Source: CAUZFZ01 sp963579025 (GTDB lineage: Bacteria > Planctomycetota > Planctomycetia > Planctomycetales > Planctomycetaceae). From it: DNA of 64,000 nucleotides. The stretch spans positions 1-64,000 of the forward strand of contig CAUZFZ010000008.1 of NCBI GenBank assembly GCA_963579025.1. The letters run 5' to 3'. This document shows positions 8,890 through 18,178 of this stretch, piece by piece. Both the position numbers and the translations under genes were made by a program. How positions within the stretch are numbered: position 1 is the stretch's first letter; the number at the start of each line of letters is the position of its first letter. Below the pieces are notes generated by a model, which was not told the DNA's origin, did no database searches, and saw only the letters and a program-made list of their open reading frames with translations.

Positions 8890-9897
8890 TTACGGCAGGG
8901 CGTACCACATGCCTGTCGTCACTGCAGCCTGATTGAGGGCCGCTTTGGTGTTCCACGGAATCTGCTTGACCTGCTTTGGAGCACACTCCCCAGGACGATA
9001 CCAACCCAGTGTGTATCGCTTCTTGCAGACGGGATCGATCGTCATCTGATAGGGCAGCCCGGCCAGTTGCAGCCCGAACCTTCCGAGCGAAACGAACGGT
9101 TGAATCACCTCATCGTGGACGTGGCCATACCGTTCCACGCCCGGGTCTTCGAAGTACAGCGGGTAGTGGTACAGATTTGACGCCTGCCACTGATACAGGA
9201 TCGGGTCCAACTCACGAGGCCCATGAGCTTCGTCACTCAGCTCGATCTCCTCGGGTGCCTTCAATGTCGGATCGAGTCCCGTTTCCACCTTCATTTCGGG
9301 GCGATAGTCCAAGTAGGGCAGAATCTCTTTGATCGATCGGAGCTGCTGCGGATCGGACGCTGTGTCCTGGTAGCCCGCTTCGATGAAGTCCACGTCGGAA
9401 TCGGCGTCGTCGCCAGCGAGAGGAACGAACGCCTCGACTTCGGCAATCGGCTCCCCGTCTGATTCCGACCCACCCAATGGCGCTGGCAGCGGCGGCAGTC
9501 CGGAATCCGCCGACTCTTCACTCACCAGTTGAACTGGCAGCCCACCACTGAATAACAGACTGTTGGCATTATCGTTGACTGAGATTGGTTCCAGCTCGCC
9601 GTCGGAGATCCGCAGTCCCGGATCGGGCTCTCTGTATTGGGCGTCTTCAGCCTGGCGGAGTAATTCCTGCGCTTTCTGCTTCTCCCACCGCTTACGGGCC
9701 GAGCGATTCTTGAGCCAGCCGATCGGATCGGGGATCACCGATCTGATCCCGGACTTTGCGGGCTCGGCGGCGTCCACCGTGGCTGTCCCGCTGGTCAGCA
9801 GGAGAGCCAGTATCACACTGCGGACAAGGCTGTTATGGCCCGTCCGCACGATACTCAGCGGTGTAATTGGGTGCTTCCTGCGTAATCGAAATGTCAT
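8890..9897 (-). CDS. Conserved planctomycete protein with signal sequence, unknown function
   Basis: About 335 aa. The ATG at 9897 is preferred: AGGGAG lies about 9 bases upstream and a hydrophobic signal segment (SVILALLLTSGTATVDA) follows. A longer frame to 10008 would read entirely through guaB. The middle is acidic and low-complexity. The C-terminal ~100 residues are distinctive, with YHYPLYFEDPGVERYGH, then a Cys-containing segment (DPVCKKRYTLGWYRPGEC). I recall this motif from other planctomycete proteins of unknown function. The start overlaps the guaB stop by about 65 nt, which suggests co-translation. An exported role is inferred. Confidence 0.7.
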   Translation of the reverse strand: MTFRLRRKHPITPLSIVRTGHNSLVRSVILALLLTSGTATVDAAEPAKSGIRSVIPDPIGWLKNRSARKRWEKQKAQELLRQAEDAQYREPDPGLRISDGELEPISVNDNANSLLFSGGLPVQLVSEESADSGLPPLPAPLGGSESDGEPIAEVEAFVPLAGDDADSDVDFIEAGYQDTASDPQQLRSIKEILPYLDYRPEMKVETGLDPTLKAPEEIELSDEAHGPRELDPILYQWQASNLYHYPLYFEDPGVERYGHVHDEVIQPFVSLGRFGLQLAGLPYQMTIDPVCKKRYTLGWYRPGECAPKQVKQIPWNTKAALNQAAVTTGMWYALP

Positions 9898-11314
9898 GGG
9901 GGTGATTCTCCCTGACCGTCGCTGCGGAGATTTGAATGAATCTCGCGGTCCGCAGCTCGGAAATCGTCCTTGCTCCGAGATAGCCCATCCCGGCCCGCAG
10001 GCCACCAATGAGCTGGTAAAGAAAACCGTTCAACGGCCCCTTGTAAGGAACTCGACCCTCGACTCCTTCAGGCACGAGTTTCTTCGCTGAGTCTTTATCC
10101 TTGCCGCCACTCTGGCGGTAACGATCGCTACTGCCTTTCACCATCGCCCCGAGTGATCCCATTCCGCGGTAGCGTTTGAACGTTCGCCCCTGGAACAGAA
10201 TCGTCTCACCCGGGCTTTCCTCCATCCCAGCCAGCAGTCCGCCGAGCATCACCGTATCCGCCCCGGCTGCCAGTGCTTTGGTCATGTCTCCGCTGTATCG
10301 AATGCCTCCGTCCGCAATCAGTGGCACGTCCGTGCCTTCAACACCTTTGAGTGCGTTGGTGACCGCCGTGAGCTGCGGAACTCCAACACCCGAAATAATC
10401 CGTGTCGTGCAGATCGAACCAGGCCCGATGCCGACCTTCACAGCATCTGCCCCGGCTTTTACCAGGTCGCGGGCTCCGGCCTCGGTGGCCACGTTGCCTG
10501 CAATCACGTCGATGTCCCACTGCCGCTTGATCTCACGGACGGTATCGATGACGTTCGATGAGTGTCCGTGAGCCGAGTCAACTACCAGAACATCAACACC
10601 TGCGTCCAAAAGTTGTTCAGCTCGTTCAAAGTCGTTAACGCCGATCGCAGCACCGGCTCTCAGACTGCCCCGGGAATCCTTTGAGGAATTGGGGAAGCGC
10701 TGGTTCTTGTCGATGTCCTTGATCGTGATTAATCCCTTTAATCGGTATTGGTCGTCAATTAGTAAAAGTTTCTCCACTTTATTTTCCAGGAGCATCTTCT
10801 GAGCGGACTCGAGGTCGGTGTCAGCGGGAGCGGTGACGAGATTGTCCTTCGTCATCACATCCTCGATGCGGATGTCCTCTGATTCGAGAAATCGCAGGTC
10901 GCGACTGGTCAAAATACCCTTCAACCGACCGTCCGCGGTCGTGATTGGGACTCCACCGATGTTCCGCTCCTCCATCAGACGCCGCGCGTCCCCAGCCGTC
11001 GCCTCGGGACGTAAAGTTTCGGGATCGACGATGACTCCGTGCTCGGACCGTTTGACGCGGTCCACCTCCATTTTTTGCGAGTGGATCGACATGTTCTTAT
11101 GAATGATCCCGATTCCGCCTTCCTGGGCGAGAGCAATGGCCATGTCACTTTCGGTGACGGTGTCCATCGGACTGCTGACAACGGGAACATTCAGCGAGAT
11201 GTTGCGGGTCAGGCGTGAGCTGACGTCACATTCAGACGGCATGACCTCGCTGAATGCGGGTTCCAGCAGTACGTCGTCAAACGTGATTCCAACGCAGGCG
11301 ATGCGATCCTGCAT
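9833..11314 (-). CDS. guaB: IMP dehydrogenase
   Basis: 493-aa inosine-5'-monophosphate dehydrogenase, which converts IMP to XMP with NAD+ in guanine nucleotide synthesis. The N-terminal TFDDVLLEP is followed by two CBS domains (about 95-210) and the catalytic loop GPGSICTTR, with the nucleophilic Cys at about residue 300. Then come DGGIRYSGD and the flap region with YRGMGSLGAM. Length is normal. The last ~65 nt overlap the start of the downstream unknown gene. The upstream region (11315-11557) is a divergent promoter region. Confidence 0.96.
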   Translation of the reverse strand: MQDRIACVGITFDDVLLEPAFSEVMPSECDVSSRLTRNISLNVPVVSSPMDTVTESDMAIALAQEGGIGIIHKNMSIHSQKMEVDRVKRSEHGVIVDPETLRPEATAGDARRLMEERNIGGVPITTADGRLKGILTSRDLRFLESEDIRIEDVMTKDNLVTAPADTDLESAQKMLLENKVEKLLLIDDQYRLKGLITIKDIDKNQRFPNSSKDSRGSLRAGAAIGVNDFERAEQLLDAGVDVLVVDSAHGHSSNVIDTVREIKRQWDIDVIAGNVATEAGARDLVKAGADAVKVGIGPGSICTTRIISGVGVPQLTAVTNALKGVEGTDVPLIADGGIRYSGDMTKALAAGADTVMLGGLLAGMEESPGETILFQGRTFKRYRGMGSLGAMVKGSSDRYRQSGGKDKDSAKKLVPEGVEGRVPYKGPLNGFLYQLIGGLRAGMGYLGARTISELRTARFIQISAATVRENHPHDISITQEAPNYTAEYRADGP

Positions 11315-11557
11315 ATGATGGTCCTCAAAACTGTACTGAGAGGTGGGGCGGGAGTTGCTGCATTCTAATTAAGCTGAGCACGATTCGCAGCCTGGGCGGT
11401 TGACGCGCGATGCGTGACCCGGAAACGCTCGACAATTCGATACTCGACGGCCATCGTATGGACTGCTGTGAAACCGCGCCTCGGAGAAAAGCCGTACGAA
11501 TTCTATCGCGGCGGTGCCGCGCCAGGGCTTCTGTCGCTCAGGGACTCCTCACGACCC

Positions 11558-13429
11558 ATGATCTGTCGACTCCATTATCTCTGTCTGTGTCTTTTTCTGG
11601 TGCTGTCGCAACAGGTGTTTGCAGCGCCGAACATCGACATCGAGTATGCCGAATGGGGATTTGACGGGCGTGCCGTGCCGGGCCGGTTCAATCTGCTGTC
11701 CGTCGAAATCCGGAACAGCGGTGACATGCCCTTCGAAGGTACGCTGAGCTTACGCCGATTGCTCACAACGGCTGGTGCGTGGACTGGGATCGAGCATGCG
11801 GAAGCCATTTTCGTCGGACCGTTCTCACAAAAGCTGGTCTACTTCTATCCGTACATCCTGGTAACCGCCGACGAATGGGAACTGAGGTGGGGAGAATCAC
11901 TCGACGATACCTACGTCGTCGAACGACCGGCTCTCAGCAATGGTGACCGAGTCATCCTGAACGATCAGGAGTTGCTGAGCGGAATCATTCCTGGGCTGAA
12001 AGGGTCTCGAGACGACCTTTTCCCGCCAACGGTCACCGGCACGGACACGTTACGGACCGTCGTGCTCGACCACACGCCTCGGTGGGAAGAACCGCGGCGG
12101 CGGGCCTTCCGGGACTGGCTGTACCTCGGTGGAGTTCTGCATGTGCTGCACGAGAACACCGGAGACTTTCCCGTGCTGCCCGTGGAAGCACTCAACGGGC
12201 CGGATCGTGTGCAACGATACGGCGCCGGACGTGTTTTCTGGCACGATCGACAGCGGGCCGATTTGAGTCGCGAGTACGTCTACGAGACCATCTACGCGAC
12301 GAGCCGCGACAGTGTTTCGGTCGCCGCGCCGGGAAACGTGTCACTGGATGTCGACCCCACGGCCCGAAAATACTACACGCGGCTCAACGCTTTGGAATTC
12401 TACGAAGCAGCAGCCGACTGGCATTCCGAAGAAGTGATTCCCGCCCGGTTACGCGAACTGGTGACTCCCGCGCACAACTGGCTGCTCATTTACGTGCTGT
12501 CCGGCGCGTACCTGCTGCTGATCTATCCCGGTGGTGTGCTGCTGAATCGAACTCGACTGGATTACCGCTTCGGGATGGTTGCGCTGGTCGCGATCGTCGG
12601 CTTGTGGAGTTGGATGTTCCTCGCGATCGGCTCGCGGGGCTATGGAGAGACCACGTCGACGTGCACCGCAGCGGCAGTCCGCCAGCTTCCGGACGGACGA
12701 TGGGATGTCGAACAGTGGAGCAGCCTGTTTGTGACCACTGGTGATAACTATTCACTGGCGCATCCTGGAGAATCGGTCGCGTATTCGACGACGCAAAGTC
12801 ACGAGCAGATCGAAGGGCGCATTGAAAACGGCCAGCCCGGATTCCTCTCAGTGGACATGCCCCCTTTCACGTTTCGGACGTTTGCTCATCGAAACCAGGT
12901 TAAGATGAGTTCCGTCGAGGTTAGCATTTCGAATGTTGATTTCGGTCTGGTCGACAAATCAAAGCTCGATTCTGAATTCGCACCTTTGATAACGGTTGAT
13001 GCCAACGTCACGGGAAGTCTGCCAGGACCCGTTTCGTTTGGACACGTTGTCTATCGCGACCACATCTACCGGCTGAATCCCGACGCATTCGACTCAGGAT
13101 CCGGAAACCTGATCGCAGGGGAACCAGCAAAGATTCACTCGGTGTTTCGGATCGATCGAAGGTTTCGTCGATTCCCTACAAACGTCCGACAGGATCCCGC
13201 CGCCGGGCTTGATCGTTTCGCTGTCTGGATGATGGCTCGGAACCTGCAGATTCGGCGCAACATCGACGTCAGCGAATTCCGCTTCCCCCCGAACCGTATG
13301 CGTGTGTTTCTTTACGGTGAGCTGCCGGAAGCACTTCGTGCCGTCGATGCGGTCCATCCTGACGAGCCGCTGGGAAAGCAGTTCGGACGAGTGCTCTACT
13401 GCATCGACGTGCTCATGCCTGACGCGTGA
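11558..13429 (+). CDS. Membrane protein of unknown function with signal peptide and two mid-protein TM segments
   Basis: About 623 aa. The ATG at 11558 is chosen because a signal peptide follows directly (LHYLCLCLFLVLSQQVFAA). The longer frame from 11414 adds 48 residues with no signal character. The N-terminal exported part (~300 aa) looks beta-rich. Two adjacent hydrophobic helices follow at about 308-327 and 338-358, joined by a short basic loop (NRTRLDYR), and then a second beta-rich exported part. This architecture, an exported domain with a helical hairpin in mid-protein, resembles planctomycete proteins of unknown function. It precedes the PSCyt1/DUF1501 pair on the same strand. No function is proposed. 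Confidence 0.7.
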   Translation: MICRLHYLCLCLFLVLSQQVFAAPNIDIEYAEWGFDGRAVPGRFNLLSVEIRNSGDMPFEGTLSLRRLLTTAGAWTGIEHAEAIFVGPFSQKLVYFYPYILVTADEWELRWGESLDDTYVVERPALSNGDRVILNDQELLSGIIPGLKGSRDDLFPPTVTGTDTLRTVVLDHTPRWEEPRRRAFRDWLYLGGVLHVLHENTGDFPVLPVEALNGPDRVQRYGAGRVFWHDRQRADLSREYVYETIYATSRDSVSVAAPGNVSLDVDPTARKYYTRLNALEFYEAAADWHSEEVIPARLRELVTPAHNWLLIYVLSGAYLLLIYPGGVLLNRTRLDYRFGMVALVAIVGLWSWMFLAIGSRGYGETTSTCTAAAVRQLPDGRWDVEQWSSLFVTTGDNYSLAHPGESVAYSTTQSHEQIEGRIENGQPGFLSVDMPPFTFRTFAHRNQVKMSSVEVSISNVDFGLVDKSKLDSEFAPLITVDANVTGSLPGPVSFGHVVYRDHIYRLNPDAFDSGSGNLIAGEPAKIHSVFRIDRRFRRFPTNVRQDPAAGLDRFAVWMMARNLQIRRNIDVSEFRFPPNRMRVFLYGELPEALRAVDAVHPDEPLGKQFGRVLYCIDVLMPDA

Positions 13430-13498
13430 TTCATTGCTGCCCGGTGTATTCTCCTTTCAGCTTCACCATTCCGCTCCGCTTCTCACGGACATTAATCA

Positions 13499-16400
13499 AT
13501 GGCCCGCCTGCTCCATGCCGTGTTCATTCTGGCTGCTGTCACGCTGCATAGTCTTGCCGCGGAAAAGAAGCCCGTGCCGGACGATCACCCGGAGCGCGTT
13601 CGAAAGGGACTCGCGCTGTTCAAGCAGCACGTTCGAACCGACCTGACGAAGCACTGCCTGAAATGTCACGGGGGGCAGTCGGTCAAGGGCGACTTTGACC
13701 TGGCGACGCGTAAATCACTGATCGACAGTGGCTTTGTCGAGACGACTGCAAAGGCCAGCCATTTGCTCAGGCTGATCACGCACGCCGAAGAACCGCATAT
13801 GCCGTTCAAGTCTCCGAAGTTGCCGAATGAAGTGATCCTGCGCATCAGCCAGTGGATCGACCTGGGCGCTCCCTACGACAAGCCTCTTGTCGAGAAGACC
13901 GAAACGGACGCAACACAACCAATGCAGGTGAGCGACGAGGATCGGCAGTTCTGGTCGTTTCTTCCGCTTGCCGCCAGCCAGCTTCCGAATGTGCAGAACG
14001 CCGACTGGTGCCTCACGCCGATTGACCGCTTTGTTCTGGCAAAGCTGGAATCACAAAAACTTGTTCCCAATTCTCCGGCGTCCAGACGCGTGCTCGTCAG
14101 ACGCGCCTATGCATCGCTGCTCGGGTTGCCGCCCACTCCTCAGGATGTTGGCGCCTTCGTCTCTGACGACGACCCGCAAGCCTGGTCGAAGCTCATTGAC
14201 CGGCTGCTCGAATCACAGCATTACGGTGAACGCTGGGCCCGGCACTGGATGGACGTGGCTCGTTTCGCTGAATCACACGGGTACGAGCAGGACTACAACC
14301 GACCGCACGCGTACCACTACCGCGACTTCCTGATCAAAGCCCTGAACTCCGACATGCCCTATGACCAGTTCGTTCGCTGGCAACTGGCGGGTGATGAGCT
14401 GGCTCCAGACGACCCGCTGGCCATGATGGCGACGGGATTTCTCGGTGCCGGTGTATTTCCGACGCAGCTCACCGAAGCGGAATTCGAATCGGCCAGATAC
14501 GACGAACTGGATGACATGGTCACGACAACCGGCGTCGCGTTTCTGGGCCTGTCCATTGGCTGTGCCCGCTGTCACGACCACAAGTTCGATCCCATCCCGA
14601 CGCGCGACTACTACCGGCTCGCGTCCTCATTTACATCGACGATTCGCAGTGAGATCGATCTTGATCTCGACCCCGTCGGCAACCGAGAGAAAAAGGAGGC
14701 ATGGGAGACTCGACTCGCGGAACTGACATCGCAGTCCAAAAAGTTCAGGCAGACCGAACTGCCCGACCGGTTTCGCAAGTTCCTGAAAACATACACGCCG
14801 GAAAAGCAGCTCAGTACGTGGGAAACTCTGCACATCGTTGAAATCAAATCGACGGGCGGCACAAAGTTCCAACTGCAAAGTGATGCGTCGCAGCTGGCGA
14901 CAGGAGCAGCTCCGAACAAAGAAGTCATCACAGTCCTCGCGGAAACGAAAAGCACAGCAATCCGGGCCATACGGCTTGAAGCGCTGACCCACGCTTCGCT
15001 GCCGCGCAAAGGACCTGGTCGGGCAGCGAACGGAAACTTTGCACTCGGTGATTTCAAAGTCGTGGCGATGCCGCTGGAGGGTGATCCCGTTGAGGTGTCG
15101 GCCAAACTGGTCGCTGCCCGGGCGACACATCAGCAGAACACGACCAGCTTGTCGGTTGCGGCGTCCATCGACGGCGACGCCATCAGTGGCTGGGCCGTCG
15201 ACAAGGGCGGTATCGGAAAAGACCAGGCGGCAGTTTTCGACTTCGAAAAACCAGTGGGCTTCGAGCAGGGAACACGTTTCACAGTCACACTGACGCTCAA
15301 CCATCCGAACGCAAAACACACGCTGGGTCGATTCCGTCTGTCCGTCTCGGACCAGGCAAGCCCGAAAGCAGAAGTCGGGAACACCGGACTGGATTCGAAA
15401 GTCGTCGAAGCTCTGGCCAGCCTGAAGCAGAAGCCAGACGAATCGTCGGCCGCATGGAAGACGGGATTCGACTGGTTCGCGACCACCGTTGCCGAGTTTC
15501 AGGCTCTGAACAAATCGATCGACGAGCACCGGAAAAAGAAGGACGCGGGTCTGCAGCTCACCAAAGTGATGGTCAGCAGTGAGGGATTCCCTCACATGAA
15601 GCACCATGCGGACGGCCGAGGCTTCCCGCATTTTTATCCGCAGACCTACGTGCTCAAACGCGGCGATCCGAATCAGAAAGACGGAGAGGCGACGCAGGGA
15701 TTCCTGCAGGTGCTGATGCCAACAGGCCGAACCGCCGCTGACTGGAAGACTGAGCCGCCCGCTGACTGGACGCGCACCAGCTATCGTCGAGCCGCTCTGG
15801 CCAACTGGATGACCGACACAGAAACCGGAGCCGGGCAACTGGCCGCACGAGTCATTGTGAACCGGCTATGGCACCTGCATTTCGGCCGCGGCATTGTGGC
15901 GACTCCGAACGATTTCGGTTTTCCTGGCGAGCGACCGACACATCCGGAATTGCTCGAATGGCTGGCCACCGACCTGATTGCTCACGACTGGAAGCTCAAG
16001 CGTCTGCACAAGCTGATCATGACCAGCAGCGTCTTCATGCAGTCGGGTGACTACGACGAGCAGCGGGCGAAGATCGATCCAGTCAACATGTCGTTGTGGC
16101 GCCGCTCTCCGCGACGTCTGGAAGCCGAAGCGATTCGAGACTCGATGCTGGCGATCGCCGGTCAACTCGACACAAAGATGTTCGGTCCCGGGACGCTCGA
16201 CCAGAACATGAAGCGGCGCAGCATTTACTTCTTCATCAAACGCAGCAATCTGATTCCGACCATGATGCTGTTCGACTGGCCCGAGCACCTTGTCAGCATC
16301 GGAGCCCGCTCCAGCACGACAATCGCACCGCAGGCATTGATGTTCATGAACAGCCCGCAAGGGCGTCAGTACGCCACAGCGTTTGCAGGCCGTCTGCCAG

Positions 16401-16609
16401 TCGATTCGGCAGAAGAAGCAATTCAGGCTGGCTACCGCCTGGCTCTTTCACGCAGTCCCTCGCAGATCGAACTCAAAGTCACGAGTCAGTTCATTTCTCA
16501 GCAGGAAGAACTCTATCGCGAGACTGGCCAGGGCAATGCCCGCCAACTCGCACTAACCGACTTCTGCCAGACACTCTTCAGCATGAACGAGTTTGTCTAC
16601 GTGGATTGA
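13499..16609 (+). CDS. PSCyt1/DUF1549/DUF1553 domain protein (planctomycete cytochrome-like)
   Basis: 1036-aa exported protein. A signal peptide (about 1-21) is followed by a planctomycete cytochrome C domain with the haem-binding CLKCH (53-57). DUF1549 follows, ending near a second CARCH motif (355-359). A long beta-rich insert of carbohydrate-binding appearance comes next, then the C-terminal DUF1553 (NRLWHLHFGRGIV and onward). Its DUF1501 partner begins about 60 bp downstream. In Planctomycetota such pairs are numerous and often lie beside sulfatases, and a role in polysaccharide breakdown has been suggested but not established. Here a sulfatase remnant lies just beyond, on the opposite strand. 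Confidence 0.9.
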   Translation: MARLLHAVFILAAVTLHSLAAEKKPVPDDHPERVRKGLALFKQHVRTDLTKHCLKCHGGQSVKGDFDLATRKSLIDSGFVETTAKASHLLRLITHAEEPHMPFKSPKLPNEVILRISQWIDLGAPYDKPLVEKTETDATQPMQVSDEDRQFWSFLPLAASQLPNVQNADWCLTPIDRFVLAKLESQKLVPNSPASRRVLVRRAYASLLGLPPTPQDVGAFVSDDDPQAWSKLIDRLLESQHYGERWARHWMDVARFAESHGYEQDYNRPHAYHYRDFLIKALNSDMPYDQFVRWQLAGDELAPDDPLAMMATGFLGAGVFPTQLTEAEFESARYDELDDMVTTTGVAFLGLSIGCARCHDHKFDPIPTRDYYRLASSFTSTIRSEIDLDLDPVGNREKKEAWETRLAELTSQSKKFRQTELPDRFRKFLKTYTPEKQLSTWETLHIVEIKSTGGTKFQLQSDASQLATGAAPNKEVITVLAETKSTAIRAIRLEALTHASLPRKGPGRAANGNFALGDFKVVAMPLEGDPVEVSAKLVAARATHQQNTTSLSVAASIDGDAISGWAVDKGGIGKDQAAVFDFEKPVGFEQGTRFTVTLTLNHPNAKHTLGRFRLSVSDQASPKAEVGNTGLDSKVVEALASLKQKPDESSAAWKTGFDWFATTVAEFQALNKSIDEHRKKKDAGLQLTKVMVSSEGFPHMKHHADGRGFPHFYPQTYVLKRGDPNQKDGEATQGFLQVLMPTGRTAADWKTEPPADWTRTSYRRAALANWMTDTETGAGQLAARVIVNRLWHLHFGRGIVATPNDFGFPGERPTHPELLEWLATDLIAHDWKLKRLHKLIMTSSVFMQSGDYDEQRAKIDPVNMSLWRRSPRRLEAEAIRDSMLAIAGQLDTKMFGPGTLDQNMKRRSIYFFIKRSNLIPTMMLFDWPEHLVSIGARSSTTIAPQALMFMNSPQGRQYATAFAGRLPVDSAEEAIQAGYRLALSRSPSQIELKVTSQFISQQEELYRETGQGNARQLALTDFCQTLFSMNEFVYVD

Positions 16610-16672
16610 GCAGCGTCATTTCTGACAATGACAGCGTTCCGCTACACGTTCAGAGCATTCCGGAGACCTCAC

Positions 16673-18163
16673 ATGATCAGTTCTCGTGCATCGCTTGATC
16701 TCACATCAGTGTCGCGTCGTCAATTACTTGCCCGCGCTGGCTGCGGGTTTGGCATGCTCGGTCTGGCCGGGTTGCTTCGGGATGAGGGTCTGCTTGATTC
16801 GGCGAAGGGCGCAGACGTCCTCGGCGACCGGTCACTGAATCCGCTGGCTCCGACAGAGCCACATTTTGCACCCAAAGCCACACGCGTGATCTGGATCTTT
16901 ATCAATGGTGGCCCGAGTCCCGTTGATACCTGGAACTATCGGCCCGCCCTGACGAAGTGGAACGGCAAGTCCATCCGCGAGTTCGATGCCGGGTTCAAGA
17001 ACACGACCGGATTCTTCAAGAACTCGGTCGGCAATCTGATGCAGTCGCCGTTCAAGTTCGAGCCGCGCGGTGAGTGCGGCAAGATGGTCCCCGAGATCTT
17101 CCCGCATCTGGGCGAACACGTTGATCGCATGGCATTTCTGCTGTCCGGGCATACGGAATCAAATAACCACTCGCCGGCCCTGTTTGCGATGAACTGCGGT
17201 ATTCCGCGCATGGGGTTTCCGTGTGTGGGATCGTGGGTGACCTACGGACTCGGCAGCGAAAGCAGCGACCTGCCAGGGTTCGTCGTGATGAGTGATCCAA
17301 AGGGACGCGGACTGCCGAAAGGTCATGCGGCGAACTGGAGTGCCGGGTTTCTGCCGGGTGTTTTCCAGGGCACACACCTGAGGCCCAGCGGCCCACCGAT
17401 CGACAATCTGTCACGCGTCGCCAATGTGACCGATCGTTCTCAGCGAAATCAACTTGACCTGCTCAAGCAACTCAACGAACTGCATCGCAGCGAACGCGCA
17501 GCCGAAAGCGAACTGTCCGCGCGCATCGAGAGTTTTGAGCTGGCGTGGCGAATGCAGTCTGCCGCGCCGGAAGCATTCAATATCGACGCCGAGCCGAAGC
17601 ACATTCAGGAGCTGTACGGAGTCGGCGACGATCGCTGCGACCACTTTGCCCGACAGTGTCTGGTCGCTCGACGGATGGTCGAACGGGGCACGCGTTTCGT
17701 GCAGCTCTATTCGGGCGGGATGGAGAACCAGCGGTCGTGGGACGGACACAGCGACATCGCCGGGAATCATCGACAGTTCGCGGGCGAAACGGATAAGCCG
17801 GTCGCCGGGCTACTGAGCGATCTGGCTCAAAGTGGTTTACTGGATGACACGCTCGTCGTGTGGTGCGGTGAATTCGGACGGTTACCAATTGCTCAAACCG
17901 GAGCGAAACCTGGTCGTGATCACAATCCGCACAGCTTTGTCGCATGGCTTGCCGGTGGCGGGGCGAAGGGAGGCGTCGACTATGGGGCGTCCGACGAGAT
18001 CGGGTACAAGGCGGCCGAGAACCGCATGCACCTGAACGACATGCACGCCACGATCCTGCATCTGCTGGGGATCGATCACGAACGACTCACGTACAAATAC
18101 AACGGCCGCCGTTTTCGACTCACGGACGTCGCTGGCGAAGTCATCCACGACGTGATTGCATGA
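16673..18163 (+). CDS. DUF1501 protein with Tat signal, partner of the PSCyt1-type gene
   Basis: About 496 aa. The ATG at 16673 is preferred over 16628 because GGAG lies upstream and a twin-arginine signal (SRRQLLARAGCGFGMLGLAG, 14-33) follows. The fold belongs to the alkaline-phosphatase/sulfatase superfamily. Motifs include NGGPSPVDTW near the N-terminus, GRDHNPHSF and a C-terminal MHATILHLLGIDHE. Proteins of this family are predicted metal-dependent periplasmic hydrolases, but substrates are unknown. It directly follows the PSCyt1/DUF1549/DUF1553 gene, the usual planctomycete pairing, so export by Tat and joint action outside the cytoplasm are likely. Confidence 0.88.
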   Translation: MISSRASLDLTSVSRRQLLARAGCGFGMLGLAGLLRDEGLLDSAKGADVLGDRSLNPLAPTEPHFAPKATRVIWIFINGGPSPVDTWNYRPALTKWNGKSIREFDAGFKNTTGFFKNSVGNLMQSPFKFEPRGECGKMVPEIFPHLGEHVDRMAFLLSGHTESNNHSPALFAMNCGIPRMGFPCVGSWVTYGLGSESSDLPGFVVMSDPKGRGLPKGHAANWSAGFLPGVFQGTHLRPSGPPIDNLSRVANVTDRSQRNQLDLLKQLNELHRSERAAESELSARIESFELAWRMQSAAPEAFNIDAEPKHIQELYGVGDDRCDHFARQCLVARRMVERGTRFVQLYSGGMENQRSWDGHSDIAGNHRQFAGETDKPVAGLLSDLAQSGLLDDTLVVWCGEFGRLPIAQTGAKPGRDHNPHSFVAWLAGGGAKGGVDYGASDEIGYKAAENRMHLNDMHATILHLLGIDHERLTYKYNGRRFRLTDVAGEVIHDVIA

Positions 18164-18178
18164 AAGCGAACTGCCACT

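Noticed and set aside
9898..10008. Longer start for the gene downstream of guaB
   Set aside because: The extra 37 residues lie wholly inside guaB and have no signal-peptide character, whereas 9897 has AGGGAG and a signal sequence.
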